A stretch of DNA of 64,000 nucleotides from Archangium violaceum Cb vi76 (GTDB lineage: Bacteria > Myxococcota > Myxococcia > Myxococcales > Myxococcaceae), in NCBI RefSeq assembly GCF_000733295.1, contig NZ_JPMI01000109.1:124001-188000 (forward strand). Reading direction: 5' to 3'. Below are positions 45,534 to 53,861 of this stretch, piece after piece. Each line of letters opens with the position of its first letter. The first letter of the stretch is position 1. Made by a program: the position numbers and the translations under genes. Under the pieces are notes generated by a model. That model searched no databases and was not told where the DNA came from. It saw only the letters and a program-made list of their open reading frames with translations.

Positions 45534-45930
45534 TCTGCCGGTCGGACCCAACAAGACCATCAAGGCCAACTTCTCGCCGGACCCCGATATCGCCGATCTC
45601 TGGACCAAGGCAATGAAAGGCAAGCTTCCCGTGGACGAGGCGAAGCGCTTCCTGCGGCTGATGGCGCACGAATATGTGGAAAGCCACCTGATGGACAAGG
45701 GATTGCCGTACCGGTCGTCTCATCCGGACGCCTACAAGCTCGGCTACAATATGCCCACGCCCAAGCACCATGGTGCGCATGACCTCTCGCCGCTCGTCGA
45801 CGCGGCCCGGGAGCCCTTCGGACATTGGGAGAAGATGCTGGGGAAGAAGCCACCCAAGTTCGAGTTCGCCTCGGACCTGTCCAACCTGGACGAGTTGGTG
45901 GAACTCATCTGGAAGGGAGTCAAGAAATGA
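45502..45930 (+). CDS. Toxin-like C-terminal module without its own delivery domain
   Basis: A 142-residue frame starts at GTG 45502 (an in-frame stop is at 45490-45492). Its content, MAHEYVESHLMDKGLPYRS, AHDLSPLVD and a Lys-rich start, is like the C-terminal part of a polymorphic toxin rather than a whole protein. An HE...E pair might be metal-related. It is coupled (ATGA) to a probable immunity gene. It lies just behind a LysM stub in the wrong frame, so it may be an orphan toxin cassette. No named toxin family is recognised. Confidence 0.6.
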   Translation: MKDHLFHRLHDLPVGPNKTIKANFSPDPDIADLWTKAMKGKLPVDEAKRFLRLMAHEYVESHLMDKGLPYRSSHPDAYKLGYNMPTPKHHGAHDLSPLVDAAREPFGHWEKMLGKKPPKFEFASDLSNLDELVELIWKGVKK

Positions 45931-46451
45931 CCGCTCACGTCTCTGCTGTCGCCAAGCGCATCAAGGCCATCAACTGGAGTGGCTCGTTCGACAGGACTCC
46001 CTCGTGCGTGGCCCTGCTGCGTGAGTACCTGCGCCGCGCCTCCTGGTGGGCCGAGGCCGTGAAGTCCTCGGAGTGGCCCTTCTTCGACATCGCCGCCGCG
46101 GTCAATCCGGCAGTGCGAGCCGATCCGGGCCAGATTCAAGCCATCGAGGACCACCTCTCCCAGAAGTTGCAAGGCGTGTTGGTGGTGCGCACCTGCGTGC
46201 GGGCGCTGCACTTCGCCGCGCTGGAGGATGCGGGTGCAAAGCTGCCGCGAGTGCCCGCTTCGGTGGTGCGGCCGTTTGAGCCGCTGCTGATGATGTTCGA
46301 GCGTGGCGGTGGTTTTCGGCTCGGCGGAAGTGGGCTCATCGAGGTCGACACCGCGGGTGTTCCGAAGGGCACCGCCAGTTCCCATCACACGGACAAGACC
46401 GTCGTGGCGCTGGAGCCAGCCGCGCTGGATGCCTTGGACGCCGGAGCCTGA
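45927..46451 (+). CDS. Probable cognate immunity protein, 174 aa
   Basis: A soluble 174-residue protein beginning MTAHVSAVAKRIKAINWSGS, whose ATG overlaps the preceding stop. Helical N-terminal half with DRTPSCVALLREYLRR and SSEWPFFDIAAAVN, then a C-terminal part with VRPFEPLLMMFERGGGF and SSHHTDKTV. I do not recognise the family; the role is inferred from the coupling to a toxin-like cassette. Confidence 0.65.
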   Translation: MTAHVSAVAKRIKAINWSGSFDRTPSCVALLREYLRRASWWAEAVKSSEWPFFDIAAAVNPAVRADPGQIQAIEDHLSQKLQGVLVVRTCVRALHFAALEDAGAKLPRVPASVVRPFEPLLMMFERGGGFRLGGSGLIEVDTAGVPKGTASSHHTDKTVVALEPAALDALDAGA

Positions 46452-46460
46452 GATGCCGCG

Positions 46461-46518
46461 TTGGAGGCTTGTTCCGCCTCCAAGGCCCCCGCGTGCCAGT
46501 CCATCGCACGCGGGGGCC
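46461..46518. terminator. Tandem bidirectional hairpins
   Basis: TTGGAGGC/GCCTCCAA (46461-46468 with 46476-46483) is a perfect 8-bp stem. It adjoins GGCCCCCGCGTGC/GCACGCGGGGGCC (46484-46496 with 46506-46518), a perfect 13-bp stem. They separate two convergent genes. Confidence 0.75.
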
Positions 46519-46550
46519 TCTCGTGTCTCAACGCGCGTCGCGCTTCCGTC

Positions 46551-48725
46551 TCATTCCAGGTTCAGGTTCTCGGGGTTGGAGGCGCCCTTGTCCATGATGC
46601 CGGTGGGTCCGTCGTTGAGCACGCACTCCCCGCTCACATCCTCGGCGATGCCGCAGCCGGACTTCGGGTTGCCCCAGCGGCTGGTGAGGTTGAGCCACGA
46701 CAGGCTTCCACCATACGTGCCCGGAGACTGCCGGAAGAAGGGCACGGTGCTGTTCCAGCTGTACCAGGGAATGCCGCGGCCCGTGTCATCGGCGAGGAAG
46801 TCCCCGTTGGGGAGGTTCTTGTAGATGTGCCGGGCCGCATCCGGGTAGAGGCCGTGCGAGCCCAGGGCCGCGTACACCTCCGCGTGGAAGCCCGCCGTCA
46901 CGGCCACGTTCTTGTCGCCGTAGGTGAACGTCTGTCCCCCCGAGTGCTGGCTCAGGAACATCTGGGACGGCCGGCCATCCACGAAGCGCACCGTGAAGTG
47001 CTCCCAGTCGCCCACGTGGTTGCCGAAGGTGGAGTAGCCGCCCACGCAGCCCCACGGCGAGTACCAGCCGATGCAGACGCGCTTGCCGTTGTTGTACGGG
47101 TAGAAGGTCCAGTAGACGATGTCCGTGATGTTGGTCGGCTGGCCACCCTGGGTGCGGTTGACGATCTCCGCGTAGATGGGCACCGCGCCCGGCCGCTGGC
47201 CATCGAGGAACTGGGGATCCGTGCAGGAGTCACACCCCAGGGCCTGGTTGGTCACCATGTACCCACCGGACTCGTGCACGTTGGGCAGGAAGAACTCGAC
47301 CGAGGACGGGAAGTAGGACTCCTCGCCATGCATCCACACCAGCGGCGCGTACCAGGCGGCCGTCACGCCATCCACGGGCACGCCCTTCATCTCCGGGTTG
47401 GCGAGGGCGCTCTTGTTGAGGACCCAGTAGCGGTTGCCTCCGGTGTCCGAGTGGCTGGGCCGGGCGATGAAGGTGGACAGCGCCAGGCCGCGATGATCCC
47501 GGGGCTCCACCTGCCAGATGCCCACGTCGTAGTCCGCGCCCGAGCCCGCGTCATTCCACAACCCGGCGGGATTGGCCGGGAGCACGTACTCCGTGCGCAC
47601 GCAGCGGATGAGGTCGGTCGAGGGCTTGTTGTAACCGAGCACCGTGACGGAGCCCAGGCAGGTGTAGCCCGCGGCGGGCACGGGCTCCCACATGGAGACG
47701 TCATGCGTGCCGCCCGAGCCCCAGTCGCTCCACACCCAGGCGTAGTCGACGGGCCGCGCCAGCACATCTCCCTCGCCGGAGGCCACGAAGCTCGTCCGGG
47801 GCGCAGAGCCATGGAAGGGCTGGGCCACATCACCCAGCGAGTAGTAACCGGGGTACTGGCCGAGGTTGGCGCGCCAGACGGCCACGTCGTTGTCGGACCC
47901 CGTGTCGTGATCGTCGTAGATCCAGTTGAACGAGGTGGCCGCCTGGACGTAGAGCCGCTGGGGGTAACGGATGACCGCCTTGTCCGCCTTCAGCGTGAAC
48001 TCCCCGCTCTCCGAGCCGTAGAAGGTCGCCGCGACGAGCTTGTAGGTGCCCGGCGACAGGACATAGGACAGGCGCGAGGTGAGGTTGCCGCCGCTGTCAT
48101 CGTCCTGGGCGAGGACGTTGCCGTTGGCATCCAGCAGGTAGAGGTACGTGTCGAGCGGCGCGGTGAGATGGAACGTCACCGTGCTGGCCGGTCCGGTGTA
48201 GTCCACGATGAACTGCCGGTTGGCCGTGCTGGCCGGGTTCCTTCCGCCCGCGCCGTTCCAATGGCCATACAGGGTGTTGCCCTGCGGCGCGGAGGGCGAC
48301 TCCACCACCACGCTCGAGGCCAGGTCATTGAAGTCGTCTCCCACCCAGGTCGTATCCGCGGTGAAGACCTTGGACCTGCCATTGAAGCCGCCATGCTCGT
48401 AGAGCGTGACGCTCCAGCCGCTCGGCACCTGGAGCGAGCTGACCGAGTCGTTGCCCACGGTGGTCAGTTGGCTCACGTCATAGCGGCCGGGCTGGAGTGA
48501 CTGGACGCGGCCTCCGTAGCTCCCATGCTCGAAGAGGAGCACCGTGGTGGCGAGGGCCTGGGCACTCGAGCCGGGCGCCGCCTCCTGCTCGAGGGGGAGT
48601 TCTTCTCCCGGGCCGCAGCCCACGCTCGTCAGGAGCGCGGTGCCCAGCAGGGCTGCCCGCCAGTGACGGCGCCTCGAGGTCAGGGGGACGGAAGCGGCGG
48701 GGCCGCGGAGAGGGTTCTTCTTCAT
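46551..48725 (-). CDS. Lipoprotein with beta-gamma-crystallin, PPC and Vps62-like domains
   Basis: A 724-residue lipoprotein (lipobox TSVGC). Order: beta-gamma-crystallin motifs (about 62-145; LFEHGSYGG, LYEHGGFNG), a pre-peptidase C-terminal (PPC) domain (about 150-250), then a Vps62-like domain to about 690 (WSDWGSGGTHDVSMWEP, WNDAGSGADYDVGIWQ, GNHVGDWEHFTVRF). Crystallin modules in bacteria bind Ca2+. A surface or spore-coat-like role is possible. Preceded by a -24/-12 promoter at 48787-48801 and the palindromic sites 48867-48905, so it is a likely target of the FHA activator encoded divergently at 48946. Confidence 0.85.
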   Translation of the reverse strand: MKKNPLRGPAASVPLTSRRRHWRAALLGTALLTSVGCGPGEELPLEQEAAPGSSAQALATTVLLFEHGSYGGRVQSLQPGRYDVSQLTTVGNDSVSSLQVPSGWSVTLYEHGGFNGRSKVFTADTTWVGDDFNDLASSVVVESPSAPQGNTLYGHWNGAGGRNPASTANRQFIVDYTGPASTVTFHLTAPLDTYLYLLDANGNVLAQDDDSGGNLTSRLSYVLSPGTYKLVAATFYGSESGEFTLKADKAVIRYPQRLYVQAATSFNWIYDDHDTGSDNDVAVWRANLGQYPGYYSLGDVAQPFHGSAPRTSFVASGEGDVLARPVDYAWVWSDWGSGGTHDVSMWEPVPAAGYTCLGSVTVLGYNKPSTDLIRCVRTEYVLPANPAGLWNDAGSGADYDVGIWQVEPRDHRGLALSTFIARPSHSDTGGNRYWVLNKSALANPEMKGVPVDGVTAAWYAPLVWMHGEESYFPSSVEFFLPNVHESGGYMVTNQALGCDSCTDPQFLDGQRPGAVPIYAEIVNRTQGGQPTNITDIVYWTFYPYNNGKRVCIGWYSPWGCVGGYSTFGNHVGDWEHFTVRFVDGRPSQMFLSQHSGGQTFTYGDKNVAVTAGFHAEVYAALGSHGLYPDAARHIYKNLPNGDFLADDTGRGIPWYSWNSTVPFFRQSPGTYGGSLSWLNLTSRWGNPKSGCGIAEDVSGECVLNDGPTGIMDKGASNPENLNLE

Positions 48726-48786
48726 GGTGCGACCTTCCTGTTTTACTGGAAGTAACGGTTATACTCCGGATTCGGGCCTCCCCTGA

Positions 48787-48801
48787 GCAGGCTTCGTGCC
48801 A
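48787..48801 (-). promoter_or_regulatory. Sigma54 (-24/-12) promoter of the crystallin lipoprotein gene
   Basis: Minus-strand TGGCACGAAGCCTGC has the GG-N10-GC spacing and matches TGGCACG fully at -24. The start codon at 48725 is 61 bp downstream. The equivalent promoter of the GON gene is at 53732-53746. Confidence 0.75.
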
Positions 48802-48866
48802 ACACCAGCCGGGGGCGCTTCCGAGGAGAACCCCTCCGGAGAAGGCCTCGGAGGCCACGGAGCGCC

Positions 48867-48905
48867 TGTCGGCGACACGGAGCGTTTTTCGGCGACGTGT
48901 CGCCA
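48867..48905. promoter_or_regulatory. Upstream activator site with shared palindromic motif
   Basis: TGTCGGCGACA at 48867-48877 is one exact half of the 22-bp palindrome at 53814-53835. CGGCGACGTGTCGCC at 48890-48904 matches its central part with one change. The first half starts 66 bp from the -24 element; at the GON gene the distance is 68 bp. Confidence 0.65.
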
Positions 48906-48945
48906 TGGGATGGGCCAAGGAAGGGAGGTGCTACAGTCGCGGGCG

Positions 48946-50556
48946 ATGTCCCGCTCCGAGTCTCGCGAGTCCCAGCCCCCCCCGCAGATCGCCGAGGTAT
49001 CCACGGCCATTGGCCACGAGCAGCGCGCCGTGGCATCCGCCGACCAGGTGGTGCCGGTGCTGACCGTCTTCTCCCATCCCATGGCCACCCGGGCCGGAGA
49101 GCGGCTCCTGTTGGAGGGGCTCACCGCCGGCCGGGAGGTGTCCCTGTCTCGCAACGGCCCGAACTTCACCCGGCCTGGAGAGACCTTCGGGCAGCCCCTG
49201 GCGGATCCCTTCGTGAGCAGGAATCCCCTCGTGTTCTCACCGGGCGAAGGAGGGCGGCTCCGGCTGCGCGTGGGCGAAGGTGGAACCCGGGTGGTGGTGG
49301 ACGGTCAGCCCGTGACGAGCCGTGAGTTCTCGCCGGAGGAGCTGGCGGCGGGCGTGCCGTTGGAGCTCTCGGGCCGGGTGGTGTTGCTGCTGCACCAGGA
49401 CTCGGGTGGGGCGCGGGCGCCCGGGGACCCGCTGGGCATGGTGGGCGAGAGCCCGGGCATCCGGCGCGTGCGCGAGCACATCCAACGCATCGCCGACCTC
49501 CATGTCCCGGTGCTGGTCCGGGGAGAGACCGGGACGGGCAAGGAATTGGTGGCCCGGGCCATCCACCAGCACAGCCCGCGCAAGGGGCGCCCCTTCCTCA
49601 GCGTGAACCTGGGCTCCATCCCCAAGGAGCTGGCGGCCGCCGAGCTGTTCGGCGCGAAGAAGGGCGCCTATTCGGGCGCCACGCAGGAGCGCGAGGGCTT
49701 CTTCCGGGCGGCGCAGGGGGGCACCCTGTTCCTCGACGAGGTGGGCGAGGCGCCCCCGGAGGTGCAGGTGATGCTGCTCCGGGTGCTGGAGACCGGCGAG
49801 CTGTACCCGGTGGGTGGGCATACCCCCCTCAAGACGGATGTCCGGCTGATCGCCGCGACGGATGCCAACCTGGAGGAGCACATCCGCGAGGGGCGCTTCA
49901 AGGCGCCGCTGCTGCACCGGCTGGCGGGGTATGAGATCCGGCTGCCGCCCCTGCGCGAGCGCCGCGAGGATCTCGGGATGCTGTTCCAGCACTTCGCCCG
50001 GGAGGAGCTGGAGGCCATTGGCGACGCCCACCGCCTGACGCCACGAGATCCATACGCCGAGCCGTGGTTGCCGGCGCCGCTCGCGGTGCGCCTGCTGCGC
50101 TACGCTTGGCCCGGCAACATCCGGCAGTTGCGCAACATCACCCGGCAACTGGTGATTGGCAGCCGGGGGCAGTCCGTCCTCCAACTGGACTCGCGGCTCG
50201 CCGAGGAGCTGGAGGCCGCGGGGCCCACTCCGAAGCCAGCACCCGCGCCCGCGGCGGTGGCTCGCCGCAAGTCCACCGAGGTCACCGGCGAGGAGTTGCT
50301 CTCGGCGCTCCGGCAGCACGCCTGGGATCTCAAGATGGCGGCGGACACGCTCGGGATTCCGCGCTCCTCCATCTACGATCTCATCGACAAGCACCCGAAC
50401 ATCCGCCGGGCGGGGACCCTGAGCGCGGAGGAGATCTCCGCCTGCCATCGGGAGTGTGGCGGTGACCTGGACGCGATGGTCCAGCGCCTGGAGGTCTCCA
50501 AGAAGGCGCTCAACCGGCGCCTCAAGGAACTGGGCCTGAGCGCCCGGAGCTCCTGA
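48946..50556 (+). CDS. FHA-domain sigma54-dependent transcriptional activator
   Basis: A 536-residue activator. N-terminal FHA-like domain (about 30-150; SRNGPNFTRPGETFG, VSRNPLVFSP), AAA+ domain with Walker A GETGTGKE, a GAFTGA variant GAYSGA and Walker B LFLDEVGE, and a C-terminal Fis-type helix-turn-helix (WDLKMAADTLGIPRSSIYDLI) plus an additional helical segment with similar HTH character. Together these should activate sigma54 promoters. It is divergent from the crystallin lipoprotein gene, with palindromic sites between. The start is ATG 48946; an in-frame ATG at 48910 is possible. Ser/Thr kinase signalling is inferred from the FHA domain. Confidence 0.92.
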   Translation: MSRSESRESQPPPQIAEVSTAIGHEQRAVASADQVVPVLTVFSHPMATRAGERLLLEGLTAGREVSLSRNGPNFTRPGETFGQPLADPFVSRNPLVFSPGEGGRLRLRVGEGGTRVVVDGQPVTSREFSPEELAAGVPLELSGRVVLLLHQDSGGARAPGDPLGMVGESPGIRRVREHIQRIADLHVPVLVRGETGTGKELVARAIHQHSPRKGRPFLSVNLGSIPKELAAAELFGAKKGAYSGATQEREGFFRAAQGGTLFLDEVGEAPPEVQVMLLRVLETGELYPVGGHTPLKTDVRLIAATDANLEEHIREGRFKAPLLHRLAGYEIRLPPLRERREDLGMLFQHFAREELEAIGDAHRLTPRDPYAEPWLPAPLAVRLLRYAWPGNIRQLRNITRQLVIGSRGQSVLQLDSRLAEELEAAGPTPKPAPAPAAVARRKSTEVTGEELLSALRQHAWDLKMAADTLGIPRSSIYDLIDKHPNIRRAGTLSAEEISACHRECGGDLDAMVQRLEVSKKALNRRLKELGLSARSS

Positions 50557-50611
50557 GTCGCGGCATACCGGCTGCAAGGGTTTGGCTCGTGGAGCCGAAA
50601 GGAGCAGCACC

Positions 50612-51067
50612 GTGGCGAAGCATCAACTGATCATCTCCAAGAAAATCAACGGCAACTTCCCGGTTCGTTCCGAGGAAGAGCGGTTCAATGCCATCCGCAC
50701 GCTGGTGGTGAACTGGAAGGGAACGTGGGAGCCAAGGGAGCGGCCCGACCTGTTCCTGGTGGTGGCTCCGGGGGATGAGCTGGAAGTCGTGCTGGCGGAC
50801 GAGCAGCACGAGGGCGGCAGCTTCTGGCTCTTCAACCGGGAGAGCCCCTCGCGCCCCTTGCTCGTGCCGTTGCCGGAAGGCCAGCGTCTTGACGGTGTGG
50901 AGCGCGTGGACCTCCAGAAGGGGAGCGTGATCCTCACGGTGGATCCCACCATCGCCAAGGACGCGGGAGAGTCCCGGTACAATCTGCGCGTCAGTGTGTT
51001 GGGAATGCCGCCAGCGCCCTTCGTCGGGCAGGGACAGGCCGGCACCCTGATTGCTTCCAAGCCCTGA
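50612..51067 (+). CDS. Conserved hypothetical protein, 151 aa
   Basis: A 151-residue protein starting VAKHQLIISKKINGNFPVRS at GTG 50612 (AAAGGAG eight nucleotides upstream). The sequence looks like a beta-rich soluble protein: LVVAPGDELEVVLADEQ, GSFWLFNRESP, VLGMPPAPFVGQGQ. No known domain. It follows the FHA activator by 55 nt and may be in its transcript. Confidence 0.75.
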   Translation: MAKHQLIISKKINGNFPVRSEEERFNAIRTLVVNWKGTWEPRERPDLFLVVAPGDELEVVLADEQHEGGSFWLFNRESPSRPLLVPLPEGQRLDGVERVDLQKGSVILTVDPTIAKDAGESRYNLRVSVLGMPPAPFVGQGQAGTLIASKP

Positions 51068-51098
51068 GGAAGCCTCGTCGCCGTCTTCGGTGGAGCGC

Positions 51099-51121
51099 GG
51101 GTGGGCCTCCGTGGCCCGCCC
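51099..51121. terminator. Hairpin between convergent genes
   Basis: GGGTGGGCC (51099-51107) and GGCCCGCCC (51113-51121) form a 9-bp stem with one G-U pair. It lies between the stops at 51067 and 51132. Confidence 0.55.
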
Positions 51122-51131
51122 CGCTGAAGGT

Positions 51132-51536
51132 CTACTGACCGCCCTCGGTGCTGATGAGGTTCAAGATGTTTCCGTCCGGATCCTTGAACCAGGCGACCTT
51201 CATCCCGGACGAGGCGTGGATGTCACCTTCCAGCCGCGTGCCGGGCATGTCGTAGTGCTCGAAGGTGACGCCCCTGGACCGGAGCACCTTCACCACTTCC
51301 TCGATATTGCCCACCGTCCAGGTGACCGCCGTGGCCTGGTTGGTGCCCGCGTAGTCCGAGCGGTAGACGTTCACGGTCGAGTTTCCGCTCCGGTACACGA
51401 CCACCTCGCCGCCCTCTTCGTGGACGGGCTTCAACCCGAGCGTCTCCTCGTAGAACTTCCTCGCCCTGCGGAGATCCTTCACCGCGAGGTTGGCGACCGC
51501 GTCTCGCGCGGCGAGCGGCTCGTATGTCTGTTCCAT
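51132..51536 (-). CDS. VOC-superfamily (glyoxalase-like) protein
   Basis: A 134-residue vicinal oxygen chelate fold protein: two beta-alpha-beta-beta-beta modules, with VANLAVKDLRRARKFYEETLGL in the first and GMKVAWFKDPDGNILNLIS in the second, where the family places a metal-binding Glu or a substitute (here Asn/Asp). Possible dioxygenase, isomerase or resistance function. The ATG is preceded by GGAGG. Confidence 0.88.
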   Translation of the reverse strand: MEQTYEPLAARDAVANLAVKDLRRARKFYEETLGLKPVHEEGGEVVVYRSGNSTVNVYRSDYAGTNQATAVTWTVGNIEEVVKVLRSRGVTFEHYDMPGTRLEGDIHASSGMKVAWFKDPDGNILNLISTEGGQ

Positions 51537-51731
51537 GATGTCCTCCCCAGACCCGTCATGATTGGCACGGGTAGCGCGACAGGGAGGTGTCCGTCGAGCG
51601 TGCGAGGTGTTGGCCGCTGGCCTGGTGCCATCACACCTTCCAACTTTTCCACTCCTCTCTCGTGCATGCAGTGAGGAATCAGTGCCCGCGGGATGAGGAT
51701 GATCACCCCGCGAGGAATCATCGGCATGGCA

Positions 51732-51749
51732 CGTGGGAATATTCCCACG
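51732..51749. promoter_or_regulatory. Perfect 18-bp palindrome, candidate operator
   Basis: CGTGGGAATATTCCCACG lies 37 bp upstream of the secreted-protein gene at 51786 and 196 bp upstream of the VOC start. The central AATATT is unusual in this GC-rich genome. The interval 51537-51785 contains no gene. Confidence 0.5.
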
Positions 51750-51785
51750 AAGTCGGTCGACGGAAATTCCTCGCAGTCTGTTGCC

Positions 51786-52174
51786 ATGCCCTACACGACC
51801 GTTTCTGGCTCGCTACTGGCGTTGCTGGCGTCCGTGTCCACCTACGGGATCGCGAGTGCCCAGCCCGCTCCCGCACCAGCGGAGGCGGCGGATCCGGTCT
51901 CGAAGGTCATGAAGGCATCCGATCCGAAAAAGGCGCTCGGACGAAGGCCTCGTTCACCCGGGCGGATGGGGAGACCAAGACCCCTGGCTGGCGCTACGAC
52001 GGCGTCAAGACCAAGGGTGGGGAGGCCCACGAGGGCCAGGCCCACGTGTGGGCGAAGCATCGTTTCATCCTCGGTGCCGGTGGCATTGACATCAAGACGG
52101 ATGACCGATGCCTGCGCCTCAACGGCACCGCCAATGGCAAGATCAAGGGCGAGTACAAGTGCGACGTCTGGTAG
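51786..52174 (+). pseudogene. Small secreted protein with an internal frameshift
   Basis: The frame from ATG 51786 has a signal peptide (MPYTTVSGSLLALLASV...IASA) and continues to DPKK. From an AAAAA run at 51927-51931 the sense continues in the -1 frame as ARTKASFTRADGETKTPG and then WAKHRFILGAGGIDIKTDD and an ending KGEYKCDVW. Restoring one A would give one protein of about 129 residues. It is either a frameshift mutation, a sequencing error, or slippage at GAAAAAG. No family recognised. Confidence 0.65.
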
Positions 52175-52191
52175 GCGTCTGGGAATGACGC

Positions 52192-52217
52192 CCGGGGGAG
52201 GAGGACTCCTCCCCCGG
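52192..52217 (+). terminator. Perfect GC-rich hairpin
   Basis: CCGGGGGAGGAG (52192-52203) pairs with CTCCTCCCCCGG (52206-52217). It lies 18 nt beyond the stop at 52174. Behind it, on the minus strand up to 52310, a short open stretch contains HRGILVYLDNGTVPVTD, possibly a gene fragment; I do not recognise it. Confidence 0.65.
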
Positions 52218-52339
52218 TCCAGACGGGCCTGTAGGTGGTGTCGGTGACGGGCACCGTCCCGTTGTCCAGGTACACCAGGATGCCGCGGTGGGGCTCCACG
52301 GCCCGCACACGTGGTGAGGGAGCCGGTGGCCGGGGTGCT

Positions 52340-53680
52340 CTACTTGTACTGAAGCTGCAACTGAGCGCCGCGACCGTTGAAGGGGTGGTCGGCGCCCTGG
52401 ACGGACATCCAGCCGCACTCCCCCCAGTTCCACAAGTCCACCACCTGGTTGTCGGAGCTGTAGGTGGCCCCGCCCGAGCCGTAGTAGCCGACCGCCACGA
52501 ACTCGCCGGGCGCCACCGTGAAGGAAGTGCCCCGCAGGTCGACGTTGCCCAGTCCGGGTCTGACGAAGTCGCAGTTCATCGCCGCGGCGTAGGACATGGA
52601 GGTGACGGCATCCCCGTGCCAGAGCAGGCCGGAGGAGGTGGAGAAGGTCTGGTCACCCGTGCTCACGCGCAGGGTGGAGGGGTCGATGCGGACCTTGGTG
52701 AAGAGGGTCCGCACGTCGGTGCCGCCGCCGTTGTTGTAGCCCGCGGTGTACTGGGAGAAGTTGAGCGAGGGCCCCGTCGACGGCAGCGACAGGTATTCCG
52801 CGGGAGTGCCCGCCATGTTCTGGCACCACGCCGCCCAGGGCTTGGCGGCATCGCCGTTGACGTACAGCACGTACTCACCATCCGCCGCGGAGGGGAGGGC
52901 GGTCTTGATGTCCTGGCAGCTCGCCGGGGTGCTCTGCCTGTACTGGAGCTGGAACTGAGCGCTGCGGCCGTTGAAGGGGTGGTCGGCGCCCTGCACCGAC
53001 ATCCAGCCGCAATCCCCCCGGCCCCAGAGGTCCACCACCTGGTTGTCCGAGCTGTAGGTGGCCGCGCCGGAGGGGTAGGAGCCGACGGCCACGAACTGGC
53101 CGGGAGCGGCGGCGAAGGGAGTGCCCCGCAGGTCGACGTTGCCCACACCGGGGTTGCCGAAGTCGCAATTCATGGCCGCGGCATAGGACATGGAGGTGAC
53201 GGCATCTCCGTGCCAGAGCAGACCGGAGGAGGTGGAGAAGGTGAGGTCGCCGGTGCTCACGCGCAGGGTGGAGGGGTCGATGCGAACCTTGGAGAAGAGG
53301 GTCCGCACGTTGGTGCCGCCGCCGTTGTTCACGCCCGCGGTGTACTGGGAGAAGTTGAGCGAGGGGCCCGTCGACGGCAGCGACAGGTACTCCGCGGGAG
53401 TGCCCGCCATGTTCTGGCACCAGGCCGTCCAGGGCTTTGCCCTATCGCCACCGTGGAACAGCACGTACGGGCCATCCGCCGCGGCGGGGTTGGCGGTCTT
53501 GATGTCCTGGCAGCTCGCCGGGCCAGTCGTGAGCGCGGCCCGCGCCTCGCCCAACTCCGTGGGGGCCAGTGGGTCGACCCCCTTGGCATCGGGGCTGTCC
53601 GGGGCATCCATCCCGCAGGCGGGGAGGACGGCGAGGCTGGCGGCGAACATCAGCTTCTTCCAACGAGGGGTGTGCATCAT
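52340..53680 (-). CDS. Lipoprotein with two tandem GON-like domains
   Basis: A 446-residue lipoprotein starting [23 protein letters not shown] (lipobox LPAC). Mature part: two copies of about 195 residues (54-248 and 252-446) that are nearly the same: PASCQDIKT, [20 protein letters not shown], [43 protein letters not shown]. The pattern (SCxDIK, dGxYvL, WCxxM, EYLsL) is that of the GON domain, a module otherwise known from ADAMTS proteins. It could bind surface polysaccharide or proteins. The sigma54 promoter 53732-53746 and the palindrome 53814-53835 lie upstream. Confidence 0.85.
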   Translation of the reverse strand: MMHTPRWKKLMFAASLAVLPACGMDAPDSPDAKGVDPLAPTELGEARAALTTGPASCQDIKTANPAAADGPYVLFHGGDRAKPWTAWCQNMAGTPAEYLSLPSTGPSLNFSQYTAGVNNGGGTNVRTLFSKVRIDPSTLRVSTGDLTFSTSSGLLWHGDAVTSMSYAAAMNCDFGNPGVGNVDLRGTPFAAAPGQFVAVGSYPSGAATYSSDNQVVDLWGRGDCGWMSVQGADHPFNGRSAQFQLQYRQSTPASCQDIKTALPSAADGEYVLYVNGDAAKPWAAWCQNMAGTPAEYLSLPSTGPSLNFSQYTAGYNNGGGTDVRTLFTKVRIDPSTLRVSTGDQTFSTSSGLLWHGDAVTSMSYAAAMNCDFVRPGLGNVDLRGTSFTVAPGEFVAVGYYGSGGATYSSDNQVVDLWNWGECGWMSVQGADHPFNGRGAQLQLQYK

Positions 53681-53731
53681 GGGGGTTCTCCGGGGTTCGA
53701 GGTGTCTTCCGCGAACTCGGAGAATCCTTGA

Positions 53732-53746
53732 GCACGTGTCGTGCCA
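53732..53746 (-). promoter_or_regulatory. Sigma54 (-24/-12) promoter of the GON lipoprotein gene
   Basis: Minus-strand TGGCACGACACGTGC has GG-N10-GC spacing and a perfect TGGCACG. The start codon at 53680 is 51 bp downstream. Confidence 0.75.
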
Positions 53747-53813
53747 GCCGCCGATGGGGGGCTCTTCAGAGGAGAGTCCCCACGGGGAAGGGTCTGGGAG
53801 GGGGTGGAGAGGC

Positions 53814-53835
53814 TGTCGGCGACATGTCGCCGACA
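53814..53835. promoter_or_regulatory. Perfect 22-bp palindromic activator site
   Basis: TGTCGGCGACA followed by its exact reverse complement. It lies 68 bp upstream of the -24 element of the GON gene. About 100 bp around it is similar to the region upstream of the crystallin lipoprotein, including GAGGAGA..CCCC and a GGAGA-rich stretch. Confidence 0.75.
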
Positions 53836-53861
53836 ATCGCGAAACGTCGCGGCCCCGGGGC

